64,000 nt of DNA from CS4-C045 sp963844115 (lineage in GTDB: Bacteria; Planctomycetota; Planctomycetia; Pirellulales; UBA7805). Position numbers and translations under genes: made by a program. The notes under the pieces were generated by a model that searched no databases, was not told where the DNA came from, and saw nothing but the letters and a program-made list of their open reading frames with translations. Positions 21,231-30,233 of the stretch are shown here, piece after piece (positions within the stretch are counted from its first letter, which is position 1; each line of letters starts with the position of its first letter). Location of the stretch: contig CAWJNN010000012.1 in assembly GCA_963844115.1 (NCBI GenBank), positions 1 to 64,000 of the forward strand, given 5' to 3'.

Positions 21231-22297
21231 ATGATTCAAGCAAATACAATTGACGAAGTCCGAGATGCGGTTACTAGCCACGATCGGATCAAGGTCTGCG
21301 CCGGCAACTCCAAACCCGCGCTGACCGACGGCGCGAATCTGTCGCTGCAATCGCTGAACGGCGTGCTTGAGTACCAGCCCTCCGAGTACACATTTACCGC
21401 GCTGGCTGGCACCAGGATCTCGGAGGTCGAGGACCTGCTGGCGCAGAATCGCCAGTATCTACCCTTTGATCCACCCTTAGCCGCTGCTGGGGCGACCGTG
21501 GGCGGTACCGTTGCCGCGGGCCTGTCGGGATCCGGCCGCTATCGTTACGGCGGTGTTCGCGATTTTCTGATCGGCGTTACGTTCATCAGTGGGGACGGAC
21601 GGACTGTATCGGGCGGTGGGAAAGTGGTCAAGAACGCCGCCGGTTTCGATATCCCCAAGCTGATGGTCGGAAGTCTCGGACGCTTTGGCGTCCTGGTCGA
21701 GTTGACATTCAAAGTTTTCCCGCGCGCGACGCGTCGGCAACTATCGCCATCGATACGGGAGACTTGCCGTCCGCCATCTCCCTGATGAATACGCTCGCCG
21801 TCTCCAGCGAGGACCTGGACCGCCTGGACCTGGAACCGCCCGGACGACTGATGGTCCGCATCAGCGGAATTCACGATGCATTGAGTGCTCGGATCGCACG
21901 CGTCAAAAGATTGATTCCACCTGACGCAACCGTCGACGATATAGACGATGACCTACACTACTGGCGATCGGTACGAGAGTTTGAGTGGGCACCCGCCGAT
22001 CACACCCTGCTGAAATTGCCGCTGACGTCTGAGCGTATCGAACGTGTCGAACATTCCATGCGTGCGATTCAGGGCGGGGTGGTTCGCCGTTATGGAGTCG
22101 GCGGCAACGTCGCCTGGTTGGCATTCCCCTCGGCGGTCAGTTTGCGCGAGATCGAATCGTTGATCCTGGCGGACAATGCACAGGGTCTCGTGTTGCGCGG
22201 ACATTCAGGGCCTGGCCTGATCGGCACAAACGACCAGAATGAATTCGAGAAACGTTTGCTCCGCGTGTTTGACCCTGACGGAAGATTTCGACGCTAG
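21231..22297 (+). CDS. glcE: Glycolate oxidase FAD-binding subunit GlcE (one frameshift)
   Basis: The start ATG at 21231 has an AGGAA site upstream. The FAD-binding half (PLAAAGATVGGTVAAGLSG, then GGGKVVKNAAGFDIPKLMVG) is typical of GlcE. A frame change near 21740 joins the C-terminal half (ending DQNEFEKRLLRVFDPDGRF), whose last motif is conserved in GlcE. About 355 codons when joined, close to the family length. It lies between glcD and glcF, as in most bacteria with this complex. Confidence 0.85.
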
Positions 22298-22312
22298 AGG
22301 TTTCCAAGCGAA

Positions 22313-23581
22313 ATGCAGCACCAGATCGCCATTGACGAAGCAGGCCCCAACGCAACCGCCATGTCCAAGGCGGTTGAGGCCTGTGTGCATTGTGGATTCT
22401 GTCTGCCGGCGTGTCCGACCTATCATGTATTAGGCGAAGAAATGGATTCGCCGCGCGGTCGGATTATCCTGATGAAGGAAGTCCTGGAGGGCAATCTATC
22501 GGTCGACGAGGTGACACCGTATATCGATCGCTGTCTTGGTTGTGTTGGATGCGTGACCGCTTGCCCCTCGGGCGTCGAATATGGCGAACTTCTGACGCCA
22601 TTTCGGGCGCTCAGCGAGTCGCGTCGAAAACGATCCCTGGCCGACCGGTTTTTCCGTCGCATGATTCTGCACACGCTACCTTATCCGAGTCGATTTCGTT
22701 GGGCGCTACGAACCGGCCGGCTCGCTCGACCGCTGCGACACATTCTCCCGGCGCGACTGGCGGGGATGCTGAACTTGCTACCCGGTCGCGTCCCCAAGGC
22801 CGAAAGCCTGCCGGAGCTCTTTCCGGCGGAAGGCCCACGCCGCGCGCGGGTCGCCTTGTTGGCCGGGTGTGCTCAACAAGTCCTCGCCCCGCAAATCAAT
22901 TGGGCAACGTTGCGCGTGCTGGCGCGAAATGGCGTCGAAGTTCTTATCCCCCGTGCACAAACGTGCTGTGGCGCACTGGCCGCTCACACGGGGGCGCTCG
23001 ATCAAGCGAGACAAATGGCTCGCAATAACATCGCTGCGTTTCCCAACGACGTGGATGCGATTGTTACGAATGCTGCCGGTTGCGGATCGGGAATGCAGGA
23101 ATACGGGCTGTGGATGGCGGGCGAGGTGGACCACGAACTTGCCCGTCAATTCGCGTCGCGCGTCGTGGACGTTAGCGCGTACCTGGCGGAATTGGGCACG
23201 ACGGTGCAGGGATCTTTGAAGAAACCCACGACCGTCGCGTATCACGACGCCTGTCACCTGGCACACGCTCAACGCGTTACTACTGCGCCTCGCTCGTTAC
23301 TAACCGCCATCGAAAACCTGACGCTCGTCGAAATCCCCGATGGCGAGATCTGTTGTGGATCCGCGGGGACCTACAACATCGAACAGCCAGAGATCGCTCA
23401 CCAGCTGGGACAGCGCAAGGCCGCTTCGATTCGTCAAACGAAGGCGGACCTGGTCGTTTCCGGGAACATCGGCTGCATCATGCAAATCCGCTCGCATGCG
23501 GGGGACGGTTCTGCAACGATACCAGTCCGGCACACGATGGAATTATTGGACGAAGCGTATGGCGGGGGCAGTGGCTATTGA
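22313..23581 (+). CDS. glcF: Glycolate oxidase iron-sulfur subunit GlcF
   Basis: A 422-residue protein with two 4Fe-4S motifs (CVHCGFCLPACPTY near residue 23 and CLGCVGCVTACPSG near residue 74). Two CCG-type cysteine-rich domains follow (TCCGALAAHTG and ICCGSAGTYN). It transfers electrons from the GlcD/GlcE flavins towards the respiratory chain. It starts 15 bp after glcE and is complete. Confidence 0.92.
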   Translation: MQHQIAIDEAGPNATAMSKAVEACVHCGFCLPACPTYHVLGEEMDSPRGRIILMKEVLEGNLSVDEVTPYIDRCLGCVGCVTACPSGVEYGELLTPFRALSESRRKRSLADRFFRRMILHTLPYPSRFRWALRTGRLARPLRHILPARLAGMLNLLPGRVPKAESLPELFPAEGPRRARVALLAGCAQQVLAPQINWATLRVLARNGVEVLIPRAQTCCGALAAHTGALDQARQMARNNIAAFPNDVDAIVTNAAGCGSGMQEYGLWMAGEVDHELARQFASRVVDVSAYLAELGTTVQGSLKKPTTVAYHDACHLAHAQRVTTAPRSLLTAIENLTLVEIPDGEICCGSAGTYNIEQPEIAHQLGQRKAASIRQTKADLVVSGNIGCIMQIRSHAGDGSATIPVRHTMELLDEAYGGGSGY

Positions 23582-24088
23582 GCGTTTCTGAGTCCGTGTT
23601 ACAAACAGTTCGCATTTGCACGCCATACGCAAATTTTGATGGCGTCCTAATTTTGGTGGCGTCCTAATAGCGTGTTGATTTGTGTAGTTAGGGTCTATTC
23701 AAACAATTCTCAGCCCACAAAACGAAGCAACACAATCCTGGAACAACACCCACATTTCTGTAGAACGGGCACTCCTGCCCGTTTGCCTGAATGGCGGGCA
23801 AGAGTACCCGTCTTACGAGTTGGTTGCGGCCACAGGCCGCGCTTGGCTTTCTGCGGCACAGCCGTTGACTGGCAACCGACCGCCGTTGATCAACGCGTAG
23901 TGGGACTCCGTACCACTTGACTCCGACGCTCCATTTTCCAACCAGGCTTTGAACGATATCTCGTGCTCGGTCAATCTTTGAGTTTAGGATCGCCTGTACC
24001 GTGGCTGGGGCTTCCAGCCCCAGTTTCGGCGGCCGGAATCCACAGCCACGACTTGCTTCCAACCCTAGTTCTTAACTTTGACACAATC
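23582..24088. other. Intergenic region between glcF and the integron, with hairpins
   Basis: No gene is seen. There is a near-perfect 17-bp inverted repeat at 23765-23811, a perfect 8-bp stem at 24005-24023 (CTGGGGCT/AGCCCCAG) and GCGGCC/GGCCGC at about 23826-23840. These may be REP-like elements or terminators between glcF and the convergent integrase gene. Confidence 0.6.
23765..23811. repeat. Inverted repeat, 17-bp arms
   Basis: The left arm starts ACGGGCACTCCTGCCCG. The right arm, read on the other strand, is ACGGGTACTCTTGCCCG, giving 15 of 17 matches around a 13-bp spacer. Each left-arm half is itself self-complementary (CGGGC/GCCCG), a pattern common to REP-like elements. Confidence 0.65.
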
Positions 24089-25546
24089 CTAGGCAACGTT
24101 CGACACCGCCTTGTTCGAAATGCGATCTGTCGAAGACAGCGCGACACCTGGTCGGCGTTCGAGTCGGCTGTTGATCCCGACCTCATCATCCATTTGTTGC
24201 TCCGCCCAAAGACTATCCAACGGACTGGTGACCTTGACGTCGGGACGATTCAGCACATGCGTGTAGATCATGGTGGTCCTGATATCGCTGTGGCCGAGTA
24301 ACTCCTGAACCGTGCGGATGTCGCTACCGTCCATTAATAGATGCGTCGCAAAAGAATGTCGAAATGTGTGCGACGTGACCGGCTTGTGGATACCTACTTC
24401 ATCAATGGCCACCTTCAAACGAGCGGCAAACGTATCTCGATGAATATGGTGGCGGTGCCGCTTCCCCGTCTTGGGATCGCGCGAGAACTTGTGCGAAGCA
24501 AACAAGAATTGCCATTTGAATTCACGATGCACGTTGGGATATTTCCGGTCCAGGGCATCTGGCAACCAAACAGATGCTTCACCCGACGCCAGATCTTGCT
24601 CGTGCAGCCCTTCCCGCCACTTGATTTTACTCCTCAATAACGGCACCAGATGGCGAGGCAATGGTACGTAACGACTCTTGTTGCCCTTGCTGTTCCACAC
24701 TCGGATTTGCAGCAGATCAAAATCAATGTCCATCACGCGCAACCTCAGACACTCGCTGATCCGCATGCCGGTGCCATACAACAGCTGGGCTATCAATAAA
24801 TAGACCCCCTTCATGACCAGCAACGCTCGTAACACTTCAGGTTTGCTCATAACGGTCGGTACGAGTTTTGGCTTATCGGATCGCATTGCATTGACGCTGC
24901 GAATATCCTTCTTCAAGACCTGCTCAAACAAGAACAGTAGTCCGTAGAACGCCTGCTCTTGTGTAGCCGCCGCCACGCCACCATCGACGGCAAGATCGGT
25001 CAGGAACGATTCAACATCGGTAGCTCCAAGATCATCGAACTCTGCAAGTGTCCCGACGCAGCGAGCCTTCATGAACCGCTTGACCCACATCACATACGCT
25101 TTCTCGGTGTTGTACTCCTTGCCTTGGACGCGCAGCGTCCGGCGCATCTGCTGGACAACATCGGGCTCGTTAGGATTGATCTTACCAACCACCTCTTCGA
25201 TCGACCGGGTTCCTTCTTTCTTCTGTTTGTCTTCAGCCGCGAACTGCTGCAGTTTTGCGCGAATATGCTCCAGCTGTGGATACTTCGACTTCAGGAACTG
25301 GTTCCGATAGACGATCAAGCCCTTCACGATCAACACTCTTTTCCAGGCAGGCACCCCAGCTTTCACCTTAGCCCGCAGAAAGGCGATGACGTCCTCTTCG
25401 GTAAACGACCATTTGGCCGGGTCATGGACCCGATGGTACCTGGCAAGCTGCGCAAACCAATGGCGACCCCAGTCGACATTAGATTTCTTTTCGTTGCCTG
25501 TGTTGTTTGATGAAGCGTTGGACGAAAGGTTGTACGAGCGTTGCAT
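24089..25546 (-). CDS. intI: Integron integrase IntI with N-terminal extension
   Basis: A tyrosine recombinase of 485 residues. Catalytic residues are visible: Arg in YGTGMRISE, His-x-x-Arg in TSHTFRHSFATHLL, and His and Tyr in LLGHSDIRTTMIYTHV. Between box I and box II lies the IntI-specific insertion (LDRKYPNVHREFKWQFLF...HRHHIHRDTF), which marks integron integrases. Usual IntI proteins are about 320-340 residues. Here an extra 130 or so N-terminal residues precede the normal start; their WGRHWFAQLARY...GVPAWKRVLIVKGL pattern looks like a second core-binding domain. The ATG at 25546 has a strong GGGGGGAGA site, so I prefer it to an upstream start at 25630. It is divergent from the cassette array, as expected. 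Confidence 0.9.
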   Translation of the reverse strand: MQRSYNLSSNASSNNTGNEKKSNVDWGRHWFAQLARYHRVHDPAKWSFTEEDVIAFLRAKVKAGVPAWKRVLIVKGLIVYRNQFLKSKYPQLEHIRAKLQQFAAEDKQKKEGTRSIEEVVGKINPNEPDVVQQMRRTLRVQGKEYNTEKAYVMWVKRFMKARCVGTLAEFDDLGATDVESFLTDLAVDGGVAAATQEQAFYGLLFLFEQVLKKDIRSVNAMRSDKPKLVPTVMSKPEVLRALLVMKGVYLLIAQLLYGTGMRISECLRLRVMDIDFDLLQIRVWNSKGNKSRYVPLPRHLVPLLRSKIKWREGLHEQDLASGEASVWLPDALDRKYPNVHREFKWQFLFASHKFSRDPKTGKRHRHHIHRDTFAARLKVAIDEVGIHKPVTSHTFRHSFATHLLMDGSDIRTVQELLGHSDIRTTMIYTHVLNRPDVKVTSPLDSLWAEQQMDDEVGINSRLERRPGVALSSTDRISNKAVSNVA

Positions 25547-25600
25547 GTGAAATCTCCCCCCGGCGATGTCCTTTAGATGACGTCCTGCGAATAAGGTGAC

Positions 25601-25612
25601 ATATGTACATAT
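25601..25612. promoter_or_regulatory. 12-bp palindrome upstream of intI
   Basis: ATATGTACATAT is perfectly palindromic and lies 55-66 bp upstream of the intI start codon, a usual position for a promoter or operator. Integrase genes are often under SOS control, but the planctomycete LexA site is not known to me, so the bound factor is open. Confidence 0.4.
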
Positions 25613-25700
25613 CGGTGGAGATCGTGACATCGAGCTGGTGATGAGTCAAGCCCCCAACGCGAGACTTGCTAAAGTCCACCGCAGCTGAGACAATTTGGCA

Positions 25701-25806
25701 GGATAAGTACTTATCCCGATGGATGAGATAAGTGGCCGCATCCACGGGATAAGTCCGTTTCCCCGTACTTATCGCCGCGCAACCGGGGATAATTAATTAG
25801 TTCGCT
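25701..25806 (+). promoter_or_regulatory. Putative attI recombination site
   Basis: Five GATAAGT heptamers lie in 73 bp: direct at 25702, 25727 and 25748, inverted at 25709 and 25767. The first pair forms the perfect 16-bp palindrome GGATAAGTACTTATCC. The region ends at the core GTTCGCT (25800-25806), where the first cassette begins. The heptamer resembles the R boxes of the attC site at 32295 (GGATAAG and GTTATCC), as expected for repeated integrase binding sites. The call rests on this pattern and the position between intI and the first cassette. Confidence 0.6.
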
Positions 25807-25837
25807 GGCAAGGCTGGATCAACAACCCAAGACGACA

Positions 25838-26296
25838 ATGCCGAGCATGGCGAGTAAACGAATTCAATATCCGACGATCCGAGACTTCAAGCCATTCCTC
25901 GGCTACGGCGAAGAGGACTACGAGGCTGCCAAACAGTTTTACGGATGTATTGGATTCGAGAAACTCTGGGACGGGGGCGACGCGTGTTGTTTTGACACCG
26001 GTATTGGGCATAGATTTCTTGTTACGCTTCACTACGGACTTGATCGGTCGTCGGCAGGTATGATGCATTTTTGGGTCGAAAGCGTTGACAGCTGGTATGA
26101 CTACCTAAAACCGCTGCATCTCGACAAGCAATTCGCGGGCGTGAAAATAGCCGAGCCGACAGTCGCAGAATGGGGCTGGCGTATTCTCTATGTGCGGGAT
26201 CCCGGTGGCTGGCTGCTCCACATCGCAGAACCACACAGTGAAGAGAACAAGGCGTTTTTTAACTCTGCCCCATGGGTTGAAAAGTCAGACAGCTAA
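25838..26296 (+). CDS. Cassette 1: VOC/glyoxalase-fold protein
   Basis: A 152-residue single-domain VOC-fold protein. It has the beta-alpha-beta-beta-beta pattern with EDYEAAKQFYGCIGFEKLW near residue 17 and the terminal strand WRILYVRDPGGWLLHIAEP. The fold covers glyoxalases, dioxygenases and bleomycin- or fosfomycin-type resistance proteins; the function here is unknown. It fills the first integron cassette (25801-26390): the cassette's start GTTCGCTGGC is exactly complementary to the left end of its attC. Its start codon lies 32 bp after the attI core. A second ATG lies three codons in. Confidence 0.75.
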   Translation: MPSMASKRIQYPTIRDFKPFLGYGEEDYEAAKQFYGCIGFEKLWDGGDACCFDTGIGHRFLVTLHYGLDRSSAGMMHFWVESVDSWYDYLKPLHLDKQFAGVKIAEPTVAEWGWRILYVRDPGGWLLHIAEPHSEENKAFFNSAPWVEKSDS

Positions 26297-26307
26297 CTGA
26301 CAAGGCC

Positions 26308-26396
<89 letters not shown>

Positions 26397-26414
26397 CACT
26401 AAGCATTGCGACAC

Positions 26415-26861
26415 ATGAAACCAGATTCTCGCGTGTATTGGCAGCTCTTAGAAAAGTGGCGGAGCGAATCCAATACGCCACTGGAACCGCCGTTGTCCGG
26501 CGACGAATTGCAGAGACTCTTCGGCACGCATGGATTTTTCGCGACACAAGACGTTGTTGACCTTTACTCGCTGGTTGGCGGGATGGAAAACGGTTGCCCT
26601 GACGACCGAATGTTTGAAATTTGGTGCCGTGACCGAATTGACAAAGAAAATGGCGAATCGAAATGGGAATTTCTCTGGTTTGGCGATTGGCTGATCTCGT
26701 CACACTTATACGCACTGCAACCCGTCGACGAACGCCATTCTGCCATCTACATTGATCACAAATGCGACAGAAAAACCCCGCCCGAATTTCTGGCTGGATC
26801 GCTTTACGAATTTGCTGAACGTCTCATTTCCGATCCTGCATCGTTGGGCGTCATACTTTGA
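26415..26861 (+). CDS. Cassette 2: SMI1/KNR4-like protein
   Basis: A protein of about 148 residues. The pattern of an N-terminal helix, SGDELQRLFGTHGFFATQDVVDLYSLVGGMENG, then WFGDWLISSH and a C-terminal helix (SLYEFAERLI) fits the SMI1/KNR4/SUKH superfamily. Many bacterial SUKH members are immunity proteins against secreted toxins; no toxin partner is in this cassette. The ATG at 26415 is 25 bp from the cassette boundary. Family assignment is by eye and moderate. Confidence 0.6.
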   Translation: MKPDSRVYWQLLEKWRSESNTPLEPPLSGDELQRLFGTHGFFATQDVVDLYSLVGGMENGCPDDRMFEIWCRDRIDKENGESKWEFLWFGDWLISSHLYALQPVDERHSAIYIDHKCDRKTPPEFLAGSLYEFAERLISDPASLGVIL

Positions 26862-26879
26862 CCACCATCCAGGATCGTG

Positions 26880-26970
26880 ACAGAACAATCGGATGCACCG
26901 AAGCGGCAAAGCGGTGCGGATTTGAAATGGAGAGATTGCTGTAGCCGCTCGGTGATCCGTAGCGTTCGCC
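26880..26970 (+). repeat. attC site 2
   Basis: R'' ACAGAAC (26880-26886) and R' GTTCGCC (26964-26970). Inner arms GCACCGAAGCGGC and GCCGCTCGGTG are complementary with one extrahelical base. GTGACAGAAC (26877-26886) exactly complements the cassette 2 start GTTCTGTCAC (26390-26399). Length 91 bp. Confidence 0.85.
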
Positions 26971-27012
26971 ATAAATCAAATGCTGCTACTCTAACCACAA
27001 TTGGATGTCAAA

Positions 27013-28027
27013 ATGACCCTATTTGCACAAAGCCTAACAGGTGATTTGGAGGCAATGACGATCGCACCCGATGGTCGACTCGAGTCGAAAATTTCCGACC
27101 CCTGCCGTTGATGCTGGTCCAAGCGGGAACGCATCGGCAATGGCCGACGGCATGAACAGATTTCCGTCACCAAGAACAGGGACGGCAGGGCCGCAGTTGT
27201 TTCAATCGAGGAGACTGGCGAAATCTCAGTGCTTGAGCAGGTTGCGCCAAGCGGGAAGTGGAACAACGTTTCCACACGTCTCGACTATCCCGCAGCCTCA
27301 CCGAGGCCATCTGACCTGACCGCAGTTCAAGGTGCAAATGGCCTAATCAATAGTTCACTCGTCGACACAAACGGATTCCTTCACCACCGAGTGCAGAATG
27401 AACAGCAAACTTTCGAAGGCGACTGGAATAAAATTAGCTTTTTTCCAGTGCACGAATCTACCGTAGCCCTAAATAAGGATGGTCGTTTCGTAGTATTTGC
27501 CATTTCACAGATTACTGAGAGTGGAGTCGTTGCACGAGCGGTTTCACGACTGACACAGACGTCCGCGGACGGCGAATGGCCAGCTGAGTGGACTTTGATG
27601 GATGATATTCCGTTCTTGAGCGTTACCGCGGTCCCCAACCTTGACGGGAAAATCATGGTCGCCGGCGTTCGGCGTGACACAGAAAGTGTAGCCATTCAGA
27701 CGCAATCAAAGCCAAATGGAGCGTGGACGGCAAACTGGCAAACGTTCAAAGGCGCAAGATCGGAGAGCAGGCTTCGGTCGTCTTTCGGATGGTCGCGTTG
27801 TCATTGTTGCGATTGGAAGTAATGACACGCGAGCAGACTTCCGAATCCAAGCATCACCCGGCGCAGAATTCTTGAACTGGGAAACACTGCGACTGCCGGC
27901 GCCGAGTGATGCTGATTCAGGTAGTTCCGAATATCAAGTGCCGCGACCTCTGACAGACGACACTCCGACGAAGATCGAAATAACGAACCAGTATATTCGC
28001 TGTGGTCAGCGGCTGCGGGCACTGTGA
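27013..28027 (+). pseudogene. Cassette 3: beta-propeller lectin-like protein, broken
   Basis: An open frame starts at 27013 and hits TGA at 27109. It resumes in the same frame through to 27822, then shifts frame near 27765-27820 and ends at 28025-28027. The joined protein has repeats of the type N-x-DGR-x-x-V-F-A followed by Trp-rich strands (NKDGRFVVFAIS, NLDGKIMVAGV, LSDGRVVIVAIG), like fucose-binding PLL or tectonin-type propellers. The function is probably binding of sugars or other surfaces. The in-frame stop plus the frame change suggest decay or base-call error. It occupies the cassette that starts at 26965. Confidence 0.5.
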
Positions 28028-28179
28028 TTGCGGCGACGATTATCGTCGCTACCATTCCAACTCCCGCCGGAGCTGCGGCGGCGGTCGAAAGAAGTTGAAG
28101 AAAGCGAACCTCTGGACCGATATGTCAGGGCCTGGAGCACGATCGTGACGATAGCGGTACCACGACATGCGAGTGCCAA

Positions 28180-28984
28180 ATCGGGTAGCCGGGCGGGTTT
28201 CCCCGCCCGGCCCCCACACCACCGTACATGCGGCTCCGCATACGGCGGTTCGACGAAGGACTTAAGTCCGAATTCTGAGTAGCATCAGGAGGGCAGGTTC
28301 GATGTTGGACGCATCGACGACTGCTTCCGTCAGAAACTCTCGATTCAGACTCAAGGCTGGCTTCTCGATCCGCGCCAGTGCGGTACGTCCCGGTCGGGAC
28401 AATGAACCAGTGGTCTCTTCAAGCGAAGAGGGGTTCCCTCGCACTGAGTTGATCGATGGCTCCTCCTTCTTCATCGTTCGGTCCTTCCTGTCTCGTTGGT
28501 GTCGAAGGTCGGTACTACGACCTCTGCTGACTCCTGCCTCGCCCGCCGTGGATTGCTCCGCGACGTTCCAACCTTTCAGGCAAGCCTTACTCGCTGGAGC
28601 GAACGACGGCTCGCAAGCCGTCTTGCAGGTCTCCCCGGATAAGAGCGTGATGCTTCGCTGCGCAAGCTCGCCATTTACCTGAACGGGCGTTTGGGAACGG
28701 CTTCGTGATGTTGTGCTCACTCGCCGACCCGAACCGGCCTTGTATGACGTTTCTGTTCGTAACCTCGCAGCTTTGACGAGAAGGTGACCGACGGCGAAAT
28801 CAGGCCGGCACTTACGCACACATTCGCAGGCTTCCTCCCCACGGTCGGTCGCCCTTCCGCAGTTGCCTTCGTCTAGTACTTTGTCAATCGGAGCAATCAT
28901 TTGGTATACTGATCTCCTTGAGACTCTCAAACTCGTACAGGGGACTTGCACCCCACAACAATCACGCCCATGCCGGGCGTACAC
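28180..28984 (-). mobile_element. Group II intron with internally deleted ORF, inserted in attC 3
   Basis: On the minus strand the 5' end reads GTGTACGCCCGGCATGGGCG, then further domain I-like sequence. The segment GTCAGCAGAGGTCGTAGTAC just before the ORF matches the conserved leader of bacterial intron reverse-transcriptase ORFs. Domain V (28219-28252, a GAACCGCCGTATGCGGAGCC hairpin) and a GC-rich domain VI hairpin ending in TACCCGAT close the element. It is about 805 bp; intact introns are about 1.9-2.5 kb. Bacterial class C introns of the attC group enter the bottom strand of attC sites, and this one interrupts the R'' box of attC 3. Splicing ability is unknown; a reverse transcriptase would have to come from elsewhere. 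The 5' boundary is uncertain by about 2 bases. Confidence 0.75.
28262..28474 (-). pseudogene. Reverse transcriptase/maturase remnant of the group II intron
   Basis: A 70-codon ORF starting at the expected position after the intron leader (MKKEEPSINSVRGNPSS...). The segment REFLTEAVVDASNIEPAL matches the N-terminal helix seen before the NKGAPGVDG motif of intron reverse transcriptases. Then the ORF ends abruptly and domain V begins. No YADD or maturase motif remains, so all catalytic parts are lost. Confidence 0.6.
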
Positions 28985-29067
28985 AAAGCGATGAACCGGA
29001 GCCGCGGGCCGCGCGGGTTCTGAAATCAACGTCACTCGCCGCGGCCCGGTGATCGCGGTCGTTGAAC
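28985..29067 (+). repeat. attC site 3, right part (left end displaced by the intron)
   Basis: Inner arms TGAACCGGAGCCGCGG and CCGCGGCCCGGTGA are complementary, and R' is GTTGAAC at 29061-29067. The missing R'' end lies on the far side of the intron at 28171-28179 (GAGTGCCAA). Removing the intron rejoins GTGCCAA to CAAAGCGATGAACC and restores an R''-like box. Its match to the cassette 3 start is only partial (6 of 8). Confidence 0.7.
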
Positions 29068-29327
29068 TTAATCGAATTGCGATAGCGTTGAATCGTTCTC
29101 GTCGGTTGCGCTTTCCGCTTCCTGCGTCTCTGCTGAGTTGGCTTCCTACCAACAACTTTCAAAGGCTGCCGATGGGCTGCGCCCACAGCTCACTCATTCT
29201 TCTCTATCGGTGAGTGGCCACTTGTAACGGTTGTTTCGGTTGTAAGGTCTTGCGCTTTTGATCCGCGCTGTGCATACTGGGTTCGACAGGGGTTCCGTTT
29301 CCTTTTCAACCGCACAAGGCCAAACAC
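29061..29327. other. Leader of cassette 4
   Basis: The 260 bp between attC 3 and the recombinase gene hold no convincing gene. AGTGGCCACT at about 29213-29222 is a perfect palindrome. This may contain the promoter or the left terminus of the IS91-type element. Confidence 0.35.
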
Positions 29328-30233
29328 ATGACGCCCTATCAAAACCGACTCACCAAGATCACCCGGCGCATGGCCGAGGACATGAAAATCCGCAATCTGG
29401 CCCAGGCAACCATCGACGCTTACACCTATCACGTCAGCAAGTTCGATGACTTTCTCGGCACCAAGAGACTGCAAGACGCCACGCCCGAAGACCTCCGTTC
29501 CTTCCAGCTCCATCTGATCGAAGATCGCAAAGTCGGTTTCAGTAGCTTCAATCAGGCCGTTTGTGGCCTACGGTTTCTGTACCAAGTCACGCTCCCCAAG
29601 CCGTGGCCGGTGGCCATGATCCCGTACGGCAAACGAGCCCGCACGCTGCCCACCGTCCTAGGCCTCGAAGAAGTCGACGCGCTGCTGCAATGCACTCCCA
29701 ATCTGAAACATCGAACGTTCTTCATGACGCTCTATGCCGCCGGGTTGAGGTTGGCCGAAGTGTCCCACTTGACGATTCCCGACATCGACAGCCAAAGGAT
29801 GCAGTTAAAGGTGGCTTGTGGCAAAGGCAACAAGCAACGACTCGTGCCGCTCTCGCCCAGGCTCTTAACCGCGATGCGGGAGTACTGGAAAGAGTATCGT
29901 CCGACACAGTATCTGTTTCCCGGCAAGACGCCCGATCGACCCTACGCAGCGACGAGCATCCAAAAAGCGATCAAGGCGGCAGCCAAGAAAGCGAACATCA
30001 AAAAGAATGTCACACCACACACATTGAGACACTCTTACGCGACCGGATTGCTGGAAGCTGGCGTCGACATCTTGACGATCAGTCGGCTGCTGGGTCATGC
30101 GAGTTTCACCACGACGATGATTTACCTGCACGTGCGGCGTCCCCATTTGGAAAGAACGCCCAGTCCGCTCGATTGGTTGCCGACGCGGCAACTGCCCAAG
30201 TGGGAGGAACCGAAGGACAGCAAGGCAAGTTAA
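29328..30233 (+). CDS. Tyrosine recombinase associated with IS91-type element
   Basis: A 301-residue XerC/D-like recombinase. It has a SAM-like core-binding domain (residues 1-100) and a catalytic domain with Arg in YAAGLRLAEVSHL, HTLRHSYATGLLEAG (His and Arg), and LLGHASFTTTMIYLHV (His and Tyr). It lacks the IntI-specific insertion, so it is not a second integron integrase. Its last codons overlap the transposase start (GTG at 30200), suggesting one operon. Related IS91-family elements carry such a recombinase as an accessory gene. Confidence 0.85.
   Translation: MTPYQNRLTKITRRMAEDMKIRNLAQATIDAYTYHVSKFDDFLGTKRLQDATPEDLRSFQLHLIEDRKVGFSSFNQAVCGLRFLYQVTLPKPWPVAMIPYGKRARTLPTVLGLEEVDALLQCTPNLKHRTFFMTLYAAGLRLAEVSHLTIPDIDSQRMQLKVACGKGNKQRLVPLSPRLLTAMREYWKEYRPTQYLFPGKTPDRPYAATSIQKAIKAAAKKANIKKNVTPHTLRHSYATGLLEAGVDILTISRLLGHASFTTTMIYLHVRRPHLERTPSPLDWLPTRQLPKWEEPKDSKAS

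Noticed and set aside
28302..28682. Plus-strand ORF inside the intron
   Set aside because: Antisense to the ribozyme leader and reverse transcriptase stub; no coding features.
28262..29155. Minus-strand ORF of 297 residues as a gene
   Set aside because: Only the last 70 codons match an intron ORF; the rest translates ribozyme and attC sequence.
29328..30233. Second integron integrase
   Set aside because: It is a tyrosine recombinase but lacks the IntI-specific insertion between the catalytic boxes.
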